Assembly: GCA_020161755.1 (NCBI GenBank)
Contig: JAIUOS010000015.1
Coordinates: 28,810 to 92,809 of the forward strand
Length of the DNA: 64,000 nucleotides
Source of the DNA: Actinomycetota bacterium
GTDB lineage: Bacteria; Actinomycetota; Actinomycetes; Propionibacteriales; Propionibacteriaceae
Reading direction: 5' to 3'
Each line of letters begins with the position of its first letter. Within the stretch, counting starts at the first letter, position 1. Below the pieces are notes generated by a model. It was not told the origin of the DNA, made no database searches, and worked only from the letters and a program-made list of their open reading frames with translations. Positions 38,338-47,144 of the stretch are shown here, piece after piece. Position numbers and translations under genes: made by a program.

Positions 38338-38347
38338 GCAACGGCGA

Positions 38348-38383
38348 ACGAGCGGGAGCCACCGGCAGGGGGCTCCCGCTCGT
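38348..38383. terminator. Bidirectional hairpin terminator
   Basis: Perfect 13-bp arms (38348-38360, 38371-38383) with a 10-base loop between the CoA transferase stop (+) and the end of the first RCC1 gene (-). Confidence 0.8.
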
Positions 38384-38394
38384 CACATCCGGGC

Positions 38395-39636
38395 TCAGAA
38401 CCCGGACACCTTCACCGGCGCCGGTGAGTCGGTCGGGGACGCGCCGTTGCCCAACTGGCCCACGGCGTTGTCACCCCAGCACCACACCGCCTTCGACGAC
38501 GTGATCGCACAGACCTGCAGGTAGCCGACGCTGACCCGTGTCGTCTTGCCGAGGTTGTACACCGGCACCGGGGTGAGCCGGGTGACCGTGGTGTTGTCCC
38601 CGACCTGGCCGGCGGAGTTCTCACCCCAGCACGACAGCGCGCCGCTGGTCTTGAGGGCGCAGGTGTTGACCAGACCGGCCTTGACGACCTTGGTCTTGGA
38701 CGAGAACCCGGTCACGCCCCGGGGCTTCGATGAGTTCGTCGTGGTGCCGTCCCCCAGGTTGCCCGACGCGTTGTAGCCCCAGCAGAGGCCCTTCCCGCTG
38801 GTACGGGTGGCGCAGGTGTGCACGTACCCGACCGAGAGCGAGGCGACCTTGCTGCCCATGCCGTACACCGTCACCGGTGCGGGGCGGTCGGTCGTCGTGT
38901 TGTCGCCGAGCTGGCCGAAGCCGTTGGTGCCCCAGCACTTCACGGCCTTGCTCTTGGTGATCGCGCAGGCGTAGCGGTAGCCGACCGACACCGTCCGGAC
39001 GCCCGAACCCAGGCCCTTGACCGCCACCGGCTTGTACGAGGTCGTGGTGGTGCCGTCGCCGAGCTGGCCGTTCGAGTTCTCACCCCAGCACCACACCTTT
39101 CCCTTCGTGGTGAGCGCGCAGGTGTTCAGGTAGCCGGCCGAGATCGCCTTCACATCCTTGGTCAGGCCGTACACGCCGACCGGCGTCGCCGCGCTGGTAG
39201 CGCTGTTGTCGCCGAGCTGGCCCAGGCTGTTGTTGCCCCAGCACAACGCCTTGCCCTTGGTGGTCACCGCGCAGGAGTGGTAGTAGCCGGCCGAGACGGA
39301 CGCAACCTTGGAGCCCAGCCCGGACACGCCGACGGGCGTGTCGCGGTTGGTGGCGGTGTTGTCGCCGAGCTGGCCGAAGTTGTTGAAGCCCCAGCAGAGC
39401 GCAGCGCTCTTCGTGGTCACCACACAGGTGTGCGCGTAGCCGGCGGACAGGCTCGCGGCCTTGTAGGTGGCCGCCGCCACCCCCACCGTCCCGCTCGGCG
39501 TCACGGTCTTCGCGGTCGGCTGCGGCAATGGCGGCAGGGTCGGGCCTGCCGCGGACGCCGAGGCGGGTGCCGTCACCAGCGAACCCACGACGACGGCAAG
39601 GGCCGCGAGCGTTCGCGGCCAGGAACATCCAGACAT
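38395..39636 (-). CDS. Secreted RCC1-type seven-bladed propeller, paralogue 1
   Basis: 413 residues from the ATG at 39636 behind GAGGGGAG. Signal peptide SWPRTLAALAVVVGSLVTAP to ~30. Seven repeats of ~52 residues follow, each of the form [42 protein letters not shown], typical of RCC1/ATS1 propellers. Each blade has two conserved Cys (in TCAVT and CWG), so a disulfide per blade is possible outside the cell. No enzyme domain or wall anchor is seen. Function unknown: perhaps adhesion or binding. Most downstream member of a five-gene tandem array; repeat n resembles repeat n of the other copies, showing whole-gene duplication. Confidence 0.85.
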   Translation of the reverse strand: MSGCSWPRTLAALAVVVGSLVTAPASASAAGPTLPPLPQPTAKTVTPSGTVGVAAATYKAASLSAGYAHTCVVTTKSAALCWGFNNFGQLGDNTATNRDTPVGVSGLGSKVASVSAGYYHSCAVTTKGKALCWGNNSLGQLGDNSATSAATPVGVYGLTKDVKAISAGYLNTCALTTKGKVWCWGENSNGQLGDGTTTTSYKPVAVKGLGSGVRTVSVGYRYACAITKSKAVKCWGTNGFGQLGDNTTTDRPAPVTVYGMGSKVASLSVGYVHTCATRTSGKGLCWGYNASGNLGDGTTTNSSKPRGVTGFSSKTKVVKAGLVNTCALKTSGALSCWGENSAGQVGDNTTVTRLTPVPVYNLGKTTRVSVGYLQVCAITSSKAVWCWGDNAVGQLGNGASPTDSPAPVKVSGF

Positions 39637-39655
39637 GACTACTCCCCTCGGTAGC

Positions 39656-39683
39656 GGCGGCCCCGGCCGGCGCCGGGGCCGCC
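39656..39683 (-). terminator. GC-rich hairpin between RCC1 paralogues 2 and 1
   Basis: Perfect 12-bp arms (39656-39667, 39672-39683) with a CGGC loop. It ends ~7 bases past the stop of paralogue 2 and lies ~20 bases before the start of paralogue 1. It may end or attenuate transcription, or protect the downstream message. Confidence 0.55.
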
Positions 39684-39689
39684 AGGAAA

Positions 39690-40913
39690 CTAGAATCCAT
39701 ACACCTCCACCGGAGCCTTCGAGCCCGTGGTGCTGTTGTTGCCCAGCTGGCCCGAGGTGTTGGAGCCCCAGCACTTCACGGACTTCGACGACGTGACCGC
39801 GCAGGTGTGCAGGGAGCCGACACTGATCTTCTTGGTCGAACCCAGGTTGAACACCTTGACCGGGGTCAGCCGGTCGGTATTGGTGTTGTCCCCGACCTGT
39901 CCGTCGCCGTTGTGTCCCCAGCAGTACGACGTACCGCTGGTCTTGATCACGCAGCTGACCAGGACGCCGGTCTTCACCACACTGGCCTTGCTGGAGAACC
40001 CGGTCACCGTCACCGGCGTGAAGGAGTTCGTCGTCGTGCCGTCGCCCAGCTGGCCGTAGTTGTTGAGTCCCCAGCACACCGCCTTGCCGGTCGACCGGGT
40101 GGCGCAGGTGTCATAGATACCCACCGAGATCGACGTCACCTTGGTGAGCCCATGGACGGTCACCGGCGTCAGCCGGGTCGCGGTCGTACCGTCCCCGAGC
40201 TGGCCGAACGCGTTGTAGCCCCAGCACACGACCTTGCCGGAGGTCTTCAGCGCGCAGGCATGCGTGAGCCCGACCGACACCGATTTCACGCCCGACGTCA
40301 GGCCGGACACGGTCACCGGCTTCACGGATCCGATGGTGGTGCCGTTCCCGAGTTGGCCGGCGGAGTTGTCACCCCAGCAGCGGGCTTTGCCCGAGGTCTT
40401 CACTGCGCACGTGCCCACCCAGCCGGCGGAGATCGACTTCACCTTGGTGTCCATGCCGTACACCACAGCCGGGGTGTGGGAGTCGACGGTGGTGTTGTCC
40501 CCGAGCTGGCCGTTGCCGTTGTAGCCCCAGCACAACGCTTTGCCCTTGGTCGTCACCGCACAGGAATGGGTCTCCCCGGCAGAGATCGAGGCCACCTTCG
40601 AGCTCAGCCCGGACACCCCGACCGGCTTCAACTGGGTCGTGGTCGTGCCGTCGCCGAGCTGGCCGTCGGCGTTGAAGCCCCAGCACAACGCCTTGCCCGT
40701 CGTCGTCACCGCGCACGTGTGTGCGTAGCCGGACGACACGCTTGTGGCCTTGTCGACCGCGATCGCCACCACCGTTCCGGTCGGTGCCGCGGTCTTCGCG
40801 GCCGGTGGCGACAGGGACGGACCGGCGGCGGACGCCGACGTCGGCGCCGCCACCAGTGAGCCGAACACCACAGCGAGGGCCGCGAGCGTGCGCGGCCAGG
40901 AACAAGCAGACAT
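39690..40913 (-). CDS. Secreted RCC1-type propeller, paralogue 2
   Basis: 407 residues from the ATG at 40913 (GAGGGGAGTAGTC upstream, the same leader as paralogue 1). The signal peptide is nearly identical (CSWPRTLAALAVVFGSLVAAP). The spacer after it is shorter (SLSPPAAKTAAPTG). Seven RCC1 repeats with two Cys each, such as [21 protein letters not shown] and VSCVIKTSGTSYCWGHNGDGQ. No anchor. Ends 53 bases before paralogue 1, with a strong hairpin between them. Ligand unknown. Confidence 0.85.
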   Translation of the reverse strand: MSACSWPRTLAALAVVFGSLVAAPTSASAAGPSLSPPAAKTAAPTGTVVAIAVDKATSVSSGYAHTCAVTTTGKALCWGFNADGQLGDGTTTTQLKPVGVSGLSSKVASISAGETHSCAVTTKGKALCWGYNGNGQLGDNTTVDSHTPAVVYGMDTKVKSISAGWVGTCAVKTSGKARCWGDNSAGQLGNGTTIGSVKPVTVSGLTSGVKSVSVGLTHACALKTSGKVVCWGYNAFGQLGDGTTATRLTPVTVHGLTKVTSISVGIYDTCATRSTGKAVCWGLNNYGQLGDGTTTNSFTPVTVTGFSSKASVVKTGVLVSCVIKTSGTSYCWGHNGDGQVGDNTNTDRLTPVKVFNLGSTKKISVGSLHTCAVTSSKSVKCWGSNTSGQLGNNSTTGSKAPVEVYGF

Positions 40914-41026
40914 GACTACTCCCCTCAGTGAGGGGCCCGCCCCCGCGGGCCCTCGATCCATGCGAGCACCGGCGGAGGGGGTTGATACCCGCGGGCGGCC
41001 AACAACCCCACACGCACCGGTGGTGA

Positions 41027-42262
41027 TCAGAACCCCGAGACTGTCACCGGCGACAGCGAGCCGGTCGTGGTGCCGTTGCCGAGCTGGCCGGCGCTGTTGT
41101 CGCCCCAACACTTCACGGACTTCGACGACGTGATCGCGCAGGTATGGATGTAGCCGACGCTGATCCTCTTCGTCGAGCCCAGGTTGTACACCTTCACCGG
41201 GACCAGCCGGTCCGTCGTGGTGTTGTCCCCGACCTGTCCGTGGTTGTTCGGCCCCCAGCAGTACGACGAGCCGCTGGTCTTGATCAGGCAACTCCCGGCG
41301 AGGCCGGTCTTCACCACGCTGGCCTTGCTGGAGAACCCGGTCACCCCCACCGGCTTCGGCGAGTTCGTCGTGGTGCCGTTGCCGAGCTCACCCTCGGTGT
41401 TGCGGCCCCAGCAGACGGCCTTGCCGGTCGTCCTGGTGGCGCAGGCGTGGTAGTAGCCGACCGAAAGCGACTTCACCTTGGTGAGGCCATGGACGGTCAC
41501 TGGCGTGACCCTGTTGGTGGTGGAGTTGTCCCCGAGCTGCCCCTCCGAGTTCGCCCCCCAGCACACGACCTTGCCGGAACTCTTCAGCGCGCAGGCGTAC
41601 TCCTGCCCGACCGACACCGACGTCACCCCTGAGGTCAGTCCGTGCACGGTCACCGGCTTCGGCGAGCCGGTGGTGGTGCCGTCACCGAGCTGGCCGGACG
41701 TGTTGTTCCCCCAGCACCGGACCTTGCCCTTGGTGGTGACCACGCAGGAGTTCAGCACACCGGCGGAGATCGACTTCACGTTCTTGTCCAGGCCGTACAC
41801 CAGGACCGGCGTGAAGGAGCTCGTGGCGGTGTTGTCCCCGAGCGCTCCGTCACCGTTGTAGCCCCAGCAGAACGCCTTGCCCTTCGTGGTCACCGCACAG
41901 GAGTGGTACATCCCGGCCGAGATCGAGGCCACCTTCGACCCCAGACCGGTGACCCCGACCGGGGTCGACCGGCCCAGCGTCGTACCGTCACCCACTTGGC
42001 CCCAGCTGTTGTAGCCCCAGCAGAGCGCGGCGCCCTTCGTGGTCACCACACAGGTGTGCCCGTAGCCGGCCGACAGGCTCGATGCCTTGTACGTGGCCGC
42101 CACCACGCTGACCGTCCCGCTCGGCGCCGCCGTCCTCGCGGTCGGCTGCGGCAACGGCGGCAGGGTCGGGCCGGACGCGGACGCCGACGTCGGCACCGCC
42201 ACCAGGGAACCCAGGACCACCGCCAGGGCCGCGAACGTGCGCGGCCAGGAACTTCTGAACAT
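41027..42262 (-). CDS. Secreted RCC1-type propeller, paralogue 3
   Basis: 411 residues from the ATG at 42262, preceded by GAGGGGAGAAGTC; an in-frame ATG five codons upstream overlaps this ribosome-binding site and is not favoured. Signal peptide SSWPRTFAALAVVLGSLVAVP. Seven repeats with paired Cys (for example HTCVVTTKGAALCWGYNSWGQ). The spacer PTLPPLPQPTARTAAPSGT matches paralogue 1 more than paralogue 2. Only 20 bases separate it from the stop of paralogue 4, so those two are probably on one transcript. Confidence 0.85.
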   Translation of the reverse strand: MFRSSWPRTFAALAVVLGSLVAVPTSASASGPTLPPLPQPTARTAAPSGTVSVVAATYKASSLSAGYGHTCVVTTKGAALCWGYNSWGQVGDGTTLGRSTPVGVTGLGSKVASISAGMYHSCAVTTKGKAFCWGYNGDGALGDNTATSSFTPVLVYGLDKNVKSISAGVLNSCVVTTKGKVRCWGNNTSGQLGDGTTTGSPKPVTVHGLTSGVTSVSVGQEYACALKSSGKVVCWGANSEGQLGDNSTTNRVTPVTVHGLTKVKSLSVGYYHACATRTTGKAVCWGRNTEGELGNGTTTNSPKPVGVTGFSSKASVVKTGLAGSCLIKTSGSSYCWGPNNHGQVGDNTTTDRLVPVKVYNLGSTKRISVGYIHTCAITSSKSVKCWGDNSAGQLGNGTTTGSLSPVTVSGF

Positions 42263-42282
42263 GACTTCTCCCCTCATGGTGA

Positions 42283-43518
42283 TCAGAACCCGGTGACTTT
42301 CACCGGCGCCAGCGAGCTGGTCGCGGTGCCGTCGCCGAGCTGGCCGAAGCCGTTGTAGCCCCAGCACTTCACGGACTTCGACGACGTGATCGCGCAGGTG
42401 TGGACGAGGCCGACACTGATCTTCTTCGTCGAACCCAGGCTGTGCACCTTCACCGGAGCCAGCCGGTTCGTCGTGGTCTTGTCCCCCACCTGCCCCCAGC
42501 CGTTGTCCCCCCAGCAGTACGCCGCGCCGTTGGTCTTGATCAGGCACGTACCGAACTCCCCGGTCTTCACCACACTCGTTTTGCTGGCGAACCCGCTCAC
42601 CACAACCGGCCGGGACGAGCTCACCGTCGTCCCGTCACCGAGCTGCCCGTAGGTGTTGTAGCCCCAGCACACGGCTTTCCCGTTCGTCCTGGTGGCGCAG
42701 GTGTGGTGGAAAGCGATCGACACCGACTTCGCCCCGGAGAGTTCGTAGACGAGCACCGGGGTCAGCCGATCCGTGCTGGTGTTGTCGCCGAGCTCGCCGT
42801 AGGCGTTGCTCCCCCAACAGACGACCCGCCCGCTGTTCTTCAGCGCGCAGGCGTACGCCAGCCCCACCGACACCGACTTCACCCCCGACGTCAGGCCGCG
42901 CACGGTGACCGGCTTCAGCGAGTTGGTCGTGGTGCCGTCCCCGAGCTGGCCCGCGCTGTTGTCGCCCCAGCACCGGACCCTGCCCGCCGTCGTGACCGCG
43001 CAGGTGCTCGTCCACCCGGCCGAGATCGACCTGACGTTCTTGTCCAGGCCGTACACCGCGACCGGGGTGGCGGAGTTGTTCGTGGTGTTGTCGCCGAGCG
43101 TCCCCAAGGCGTTGTAGCCCCAGCAGTACGCCTTGCCCTTCGTGGTCACGGCGCAGGTGTGGGTGTAGCCGGAGGAGATCGAGGCCACCTTGGAACCCAG
43201 CCCCGACACCCCGACCGGGGACGACTGGGGCGCGCTCGTGCCGCTGCCCAGCTGCCCGTAGCCGTTGTCGCCCCAGCACAGCGCCTTGCCCTTGGTGGTC
43301 ACCGCGCAGCTGTACATGTACCCGGACGACAGGGTCGCGGCCTTGTAGGTGGCCGCCGCCACGCCGACCGTCCCGGTCGGCACGACGGTCCTCGCTGTCG
43401 GCCGCGGCAACGGCGGCATCTCGGGGCTCGCCGAGGACGCCGCAGTGGGCGTCGCCACCAGGGAACCGAGGACGATGACAAGGGCCGCGAGCGTGCGCGA
43501 ACAGACCGGACCCCACAT
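42283..43518 (-). CDS. Secreted RCC1-type propeller, paralogue 4
   Basis: 411 residues from the ATG at 43518 behind GAGGGGAGTGGGC. Signal peptide CSRTLAALVIVLGSLVATP, then seven repeats with two Cys per blade. Blade 6 (TCLIKTNGAAYCWGDNGWGQ) is close to blade 6 of the other copies, so the copies are collinear. Its leader region (43519-43560) holds a GC-rich stem similar to that before paralogue 2. Ligand unknown. Confidence 0.85.
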   Translation of the reverse strand: MWGPVCSRTLAALVIVLGSLVATPTAASSASPEMPPLPRPTARTVVPTGTVGVAAATYKAATLSSGYMYSCAVTTKGKALCWGDNGYGQLGSGTSAPQSSPVGVSGLGSKVASISSGYTHTCAVTTKGKAYCWGYNALGTLGDNTTNNSATPVAVYGLDKNVRSISAGWTSTCAVTTAGRVRCWGDNSAGQLGDGTTTNSLKPVTVRGLTSGVKSVSVGLAYACALKNSGRVVCWGSNAYGELGDNTSTDRLTPVLVYELSGAKSVSIAFHHTCATRTNGKAVCWGYNTYGQLGDGTTVSSSRPVVVSGFASKTSVVKTGEFGTCLIKTNGAAYCWGDNGWGQVGDKTTTNRLAPVKVHSLGSTKKISVGLVHTCAITSSKSVKCWGYNGFGQLGDGTATSSLAPVKVTGF

Positions 43519-43699
43519 GCCCACTCCCCTCCTCGCAGAGGCCCGCCCCCGCAGGCCCCGCAACGCAACTGCAGGCTCCGGCGGGCGATGCCGCTCCGCC
43601 GCCAGATCCACCCCTGAGCGTCCTCCTGCTCACCGTGATCCGGCGAGGGGTCGGGGGTCGGTACTCCTACCGATGCCCGACCGTCCCGATCGGCGCGCA

Positions 43700-44863
43700 T
43701 CAGAACCCGGAGACCTTCACCGGCACCAGCGACCTTTCGGCGGTGCCGTCGCCGAGCTGACCCACGCTGTTGCTGCCCCAGCACTTCACGGCCTTGGACA
43801 ACGTGATCGCGCAGGTGTGGAAGTAGCCCTGGCTGATGGTCCTGGTCGAACCGAGGCCGTACACCTTGACCGGCGTCAGCCGGCGCGTGGTGGTGGTGTC
43901 GCCGACCTGCCCGTACCGGTTGTAGCCCCAGCAGAAGGACGTGCCATTCGTCCGGATCACGCAGCTCCCGCGGAACCCGGCGGTCACCGCGCGCGCCTTC
44001 GAGACAAAGCCAGTCACAACGACGGGCTGCGGAGCGCCGAAGGTGGTGCCATTGCCGAGCTGGCCCTGGCTGTTGCGGCCCCAACAGACCGCCGTTCCTC
44101 CCGCCTCGACAGCACAGGTGTGTGAGTAGCCCGCCACCATCGACGTCACCGTGGTGAGGCCGTTCACGCCCACCGGGGTCGACCGATCGTTGTAGTTGCC
44201 GTCACCGAGTTGGCCCTCGTTGCCCCTCCCCCAGCACACGACGGTTCCGGAGTTCTTCACTGCGCACGCGTGCTGGCGGCCGACCGACACCGAGGCCACG
44301 CCCGAACTCAGGCCGTGCACGGCCACCGGTTGCAGGGAGTCGGTGGTGGTGCCATCGCCGAGTTGGCCGTAGCTGTTGTCTCCCCAGCACCAGACCTTGC
44401 CCGTGGTGGTGACCGCGCAGGTGCTCGCCCAGCCGGCGGAGATCGATGCCACGTTGGTGCCGAGGCCGTACACCCTCACCGGGGTGGTGGAGAAGGTGGT
44501 GGTGAGGTCCCCGAGCTGCCCGGCGGCGTTGTAGCCCCAGCACAGCGCCCTGCCCGCTGTGGTCACCGCACAGGAGTGAGCGCGCCCGGCGGCGATGGAC
44601 GTCACCGTCGAACCCAGTCCGGACACCTCGACCGGAGCCAACCGGGTCGTGGTGGTACCGTCGCCCAACTGCCCGGCCGGGTTGAACCCCCAGCACAAGG
44701 CCTTTCCCGTCGTGGTCACGACGCAGGTGTGGCCGTAACCCGTTGACAGGTCCACGGCCCGATAGGTCGCTGCCGCCGTCGCCTCCTCAGCCGGCGCGGC
44801 TGCCACCGAACCGAGGACGACCACCAGGGCCACGAGAATGCGTTGCCAGGCACAGCACTTCAT
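43700..44863 (-). CDS. Secreted RCC1-type propeller, paralogue 5
   Basis: 387 residues from the ATG at 44863 behind GAGGAGAG. First gene of the array and the most divergent: the signal peptide ([21 protein letters not shown]) is followed almost at once by the first blade, without the Pro-rich spacer seen in the others. Seven RCC1 blades, two Cys each. A 181-base gap separates it from paralogue 4, so that gene may have its own promoter. Upstream (44864-45003) I see only the leader with an imperfect GC-rich stem and the end of the HAD gene. Confidence 0.85.
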   Translation of the reverse strand: MKCCAWQRILVALVVVLGSVAAAPAEEATAAATYRAVDLSTGYGHTCVVTTTGKALCWGFNPAGQLGDGTTTTRLAPVEVSGLGSTVTSIAAGRAHSCAVTTAGRALCWGYNAAGQLGDLTTTFSTTPVRVYGLGTNVASISAGWASTCAVTTTGKVWCWGDNSYGQLGDGTTTDSLQPVAVHGLSSGVASVSVGRQHACAVKNSGTVVCWGRGNEGQLGDGNYNDRSTPVGVNGLTTVTSMVAGYSHTCAVEAGGTAVCWGRNSQGQLGNGTTFGAPQPVVVTGFVSKARAVTAGFRGSCVIRTNGTSFCWGYNRYGQVGDTTTTRRLTPVKVYGLGSTRTISQGYFHTCAITLSKAVKCWGSNSVGQLGDGTAERSLVPVKVSGF

Positions 44864-45003
44864 CACGACTCTCCTCACCGAGGGCGCCCGCGTCCGCGAG
44901 CCCGCGATGCCCATCCGAGCGTCGGGGGCGGCCGCTGATACAGCTCCGCATGCTGAACGGCGGGAGGGCCGGGCGGGGATGACGAGGGCGCGGATTCGGC
45001 CCG

Positions 45004-45651
45004 TCAGCCGAGGAGCAGGGCGCGGAGCTCGTCGACGGTGTCCACCAGGACGTCGGGATGGGCCGACTCAAGGTCGGACCGGGCGGCAGCGCCCCAGCTG
45101 ACCGCGACGGACGCCATCCCCGCGGCCTTGGCAGCCAGCACGTCGACCACGGCGTCGCCGACGTAGGCGGCGCGCTCGGGGGTCTCACCGAGCAGGCGCA
45201 GGGCGAGCAGGAGCGGCTCGGGTTCGGGCTTGTGGATGTCGGTGTCCTCCATCGCCACGGTCACGTCGAGGCGGTCGGCCAGGCCGGCGTGCAGCAGTGT
45301 GTCGGTGGCCGAGGCGCGCCGCTTCGAGGTGGCGACGCCCACCGTCACTCCGGCGGCCGCCAGCGCGTCGAAGAGCTCCGGCGTCCCGGGGAACTCCTCG
45401 ACGAGTTCGGCCAGGTGCTCGGTGTTCCAGGCCACGTAGCTGTCGACGAGCTCCTGGGCGTGCTCGGGGTGCCGCGCGCCGAAGGTGCCGTAGAGCGTCT
45501 GGCCGATCCAGCTGCGGGCCTCCGCCACCGTCGGGCGTTCCCCCAAGACATGCAACATGGCGTGCTCGTAGGACGCGATAATGAGCGGGATGGTGTTCAC
45601 CACCGTCCCATCGAGATCGAAGACGACGACGGGCCAGCGCGGTGAGGACAC
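45004..45651 (-). CDS. HAD-superfamily phosphatase (phosphoglycolate phosphatase/PpaX-like)
   Basis: 215 residues from the GTG at 45651, which follows a TATCCT box by 7 bases (leaderless). HAD motifs in order: VVVFDLDGTVVNT (nucleophile Asp), VATSKRR (motif II), KPEPEPLLLAL (motif III Lys) and YVGDAVVDVLAAKAAGM (motif IV). An alpha-helical cap lies between motifs I and II, as in phosphoglycolate phosphatase and pyrophosphatase PpaX. Substrate not defined. Divergent from a TetR regulator with a 39-base gap. Confidence 0.85.
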   Translation of the reverse strand: MSSPRWPVVVFDLDGTVVNTIPLIIASYEHAMLHVLGERPTVAEARSWIGQTLYGTFGARHPEHAQELVDSYVAWNTEHLAELVEEFPGTPELFDALAAAGVTVGVATSKRRASATDTLLHAGLADRLDVTVAMEDTDIHKPEPEPLLLALRLLGETPERAAYVGDAVVDVLAAKAAGMASVAVSWGAAARSDLESAHPDVLVDTVDELRALLLG

Positions 45652-45658
45652 GACCGTG

Positions 45659-45664
45659 AGGATA
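45659..45664 (-). promoter_or_regulatory. -10 box TATCCT, leaderless GTG start
   Basis: On the minus strand TATCCT ends 7 bases before the GTG at 45651. The divergent TetR gene starts 39 bases away, so a shared operator is possible. Confidence 0.5.
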
Positions 45665-45690
45665 CGACCCCGCGACAGGGAGGAACGCAG

Positions 45691-46293
45691 GTGACCATCC
45701 AGGCGCACCGGCCACGAGGCCGGCGCCCCGGCCGGACGGATACGCGCGCCGCGATCCAGACGGCGGCGCTCACGCTCTTCTCCGAGTTGGGCTACGAGAA
45801 GGTCTCGCTGCGCGCGATCGCCCGTGCGGCGGACGTCGACCCGGCGCTCATCCACCACTACTTCGAGAACAAGGCCGACCTGTTCGCCCGCTCGGTGCTC
45901 GACCTGCCGCTGGACGCCGAGGAGATCGTCCGCAGCATCCTCGACGGTCCCGTCGAGAGCATCGGTGAGCGGACGATCGCCGCGTTCCTCGACGCCTGGG
46001 AGCGTCCCGGCGCCACCGACCGATTCACCGCGATGATGCGCGCGGCCGTCACCGACCCCAGCGCCCGTCGGCCGCTGAGCGAGTTCATGACCAAGGAGAT
46101 CCTGGTCAAGGTCGTCGAGTCCGTCGGGCACGGCAACGCCCGGCTGCGCGCCCAACTCGGCGTCAGCCTGGTGCTGGGCCTGGCCCTGAGCCGCGACATC
46201 CTCGAACTGCCTGCGCTGGTGAAGTCCCGCAAGCCGGTGCTGGTGAAGGCGTACGGCCGGGCGATGCAGGCCCATCTGGTCGATTCCTGGTGA
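45691..46293 (+). CDS. TetR-family transcriptional regulator
   Basis: 200 residues from a GTG at 45691 with GGGAGGAA upstream. The N-terminal HTH is clear: TRAAIQTAALTLFSELGYEKVSLRAIARAADVDPALIHHYFENKADLF, here broken into helix 1, the recognition helix around VDPALIHHYF, and the NKADLF end. The C-terminal ligand domain resembles the TetR_C class with conserved FTAMMRAAVTDPSARRPL. It is divergent from the HAD phosphatase and 31 bases ahead of a membrane protein gene; it may regulate either. Ligand unknown. Confidence 0.85.
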   Translation: MTIQAHRPRGRRPGRTDTRAAIQTAALTLFSELGYEKVSLRAIARAADVDPALIHHYFENKADLFARSVLDLPLDAEEIVRSILDGPVESIGERTIAAFLDAWERPGATDRFTAMMRAAVTDPSARRPLSEFMTKEILVKVVESVGHGNARLRAQLGVSLVLGLALSRDILELPALVKSRKPVLVKAYGRAMQAHLVDSW

Positions 46294-46324
46294 CGTAGGC
46301 TTGGCCACCCATGCAGGAGGTGCA

Positions 46325-46999
46325 GTGACCGCGGACCAGACGATCGGAGGACCGGCGCCCCGGCACGCCGTCGAGGAGCAGCCGCCCGCCCCGCTCCCCG
46401 CGCCCGCCGACGAACCGACGCCCATCCCGCCCGCACCCGCACCGATCGCCACCCTGGACGCCCCGCCCGACGCCGTCATCGGCGTTCCCGACGACCCGCG
46501 CACCGGGGAGCCCCGCGTCCCGTGGCTCGTCGTCGCCGCGGCGGTGCTCTGCTACCTGGCCGTGGCGAACCTCGCCGGCGCCCTGCTCACCGTCTACTGG
46601 AACGCGGTGCCCAAGGAGAACTTCGCGAACGCCTCCTGGCTGATGGGCCAGTTCGTCACCGAACCCGGCTCGCTGGGGCGGGTCCTGCTCGCGGTCGCGG
46701 TCACGGTGATCACGCTCCTGATCGCCGTGCCGGTGGCCATCACCGGCTACTACGGGTGGGCCGGCTACCGCTGGACCCGGGTCGGCGGACTGATCTGCGC
46801 CGCGCTGAGCTTCGGCGCCCTCACCCTGAACGTCTGGGCCCGGCCGGCGATCCCGCTCACGCTGCTCGCGGCCGGCCTGTTGTGGACGCGTCCGGCGGGC
46901 CGCTACTTCCTCGCCTGGCAGGCGCGGCGGCACCCCGTCCAAACCTTCGCGCCGCCCACCACGAACGTGTACTACGGGCCGCTGCCGCGCTACCGGTGA
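46325..46999 (+). CDS. Four-span membrane protein with Pro-rich N-terminus
   Basis: 224 residues from the GTG at 46325, placed by the AGGAGG at 46315-46320. Residues 1 to ~65 are Pro/Ala-rich and probably cytoplasmic. About four membrane spans follow: ~68-92, ~118-143 (LLAVAVTVITLLIAVPVAI), ~150-170 and ~174-192. A short tail ends in VYYGPLPRYR. I recognise no known family. It lies 31 bases after a TetR gene on the same strand, so it may be in that regulon. Confidence 0.65.
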   Translation: MTADQTIGGPAPRHAVEEQPPAPLPAPADEPTPIPPAPAPIATLDAPPDAVIGVPDDPRTGEPRVPWLVVAAAVLCYLAVANLAGALLTVYWNAVPKENFANASWLMGQFVTEPGSLGRVLLAVAVTVITLLIAVPVAITGYYGWAGYRWTRVGGLICAALSFGALTLNVWARPAIPLTLLAAGLLWTRPAGRYFLAWQARRHPVQTFAPPTTNVYYGPLPRYR

Positions 47000-47144
47000 G
47001 GCCCGGACCGAGGCGACGGAAAAACTCTCCGAAGACCGCGTAACGTTCGCGTCCCGGCGCGCGTTTACCTGATCGAGGGCGTCCCCCGGCGTCCTCCGGA
47101 CATCACCGAGAGTGACGCCCGAGTCCCCCCGAAAGAGGTTCCCC

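Noticed and set aside
38395..44863. CRISPR-like or other short DNA repeat array
   Set aside because: The periodic similarity is the protein-level RCC1 repeat; DNA units are diverged and lie in open frames.
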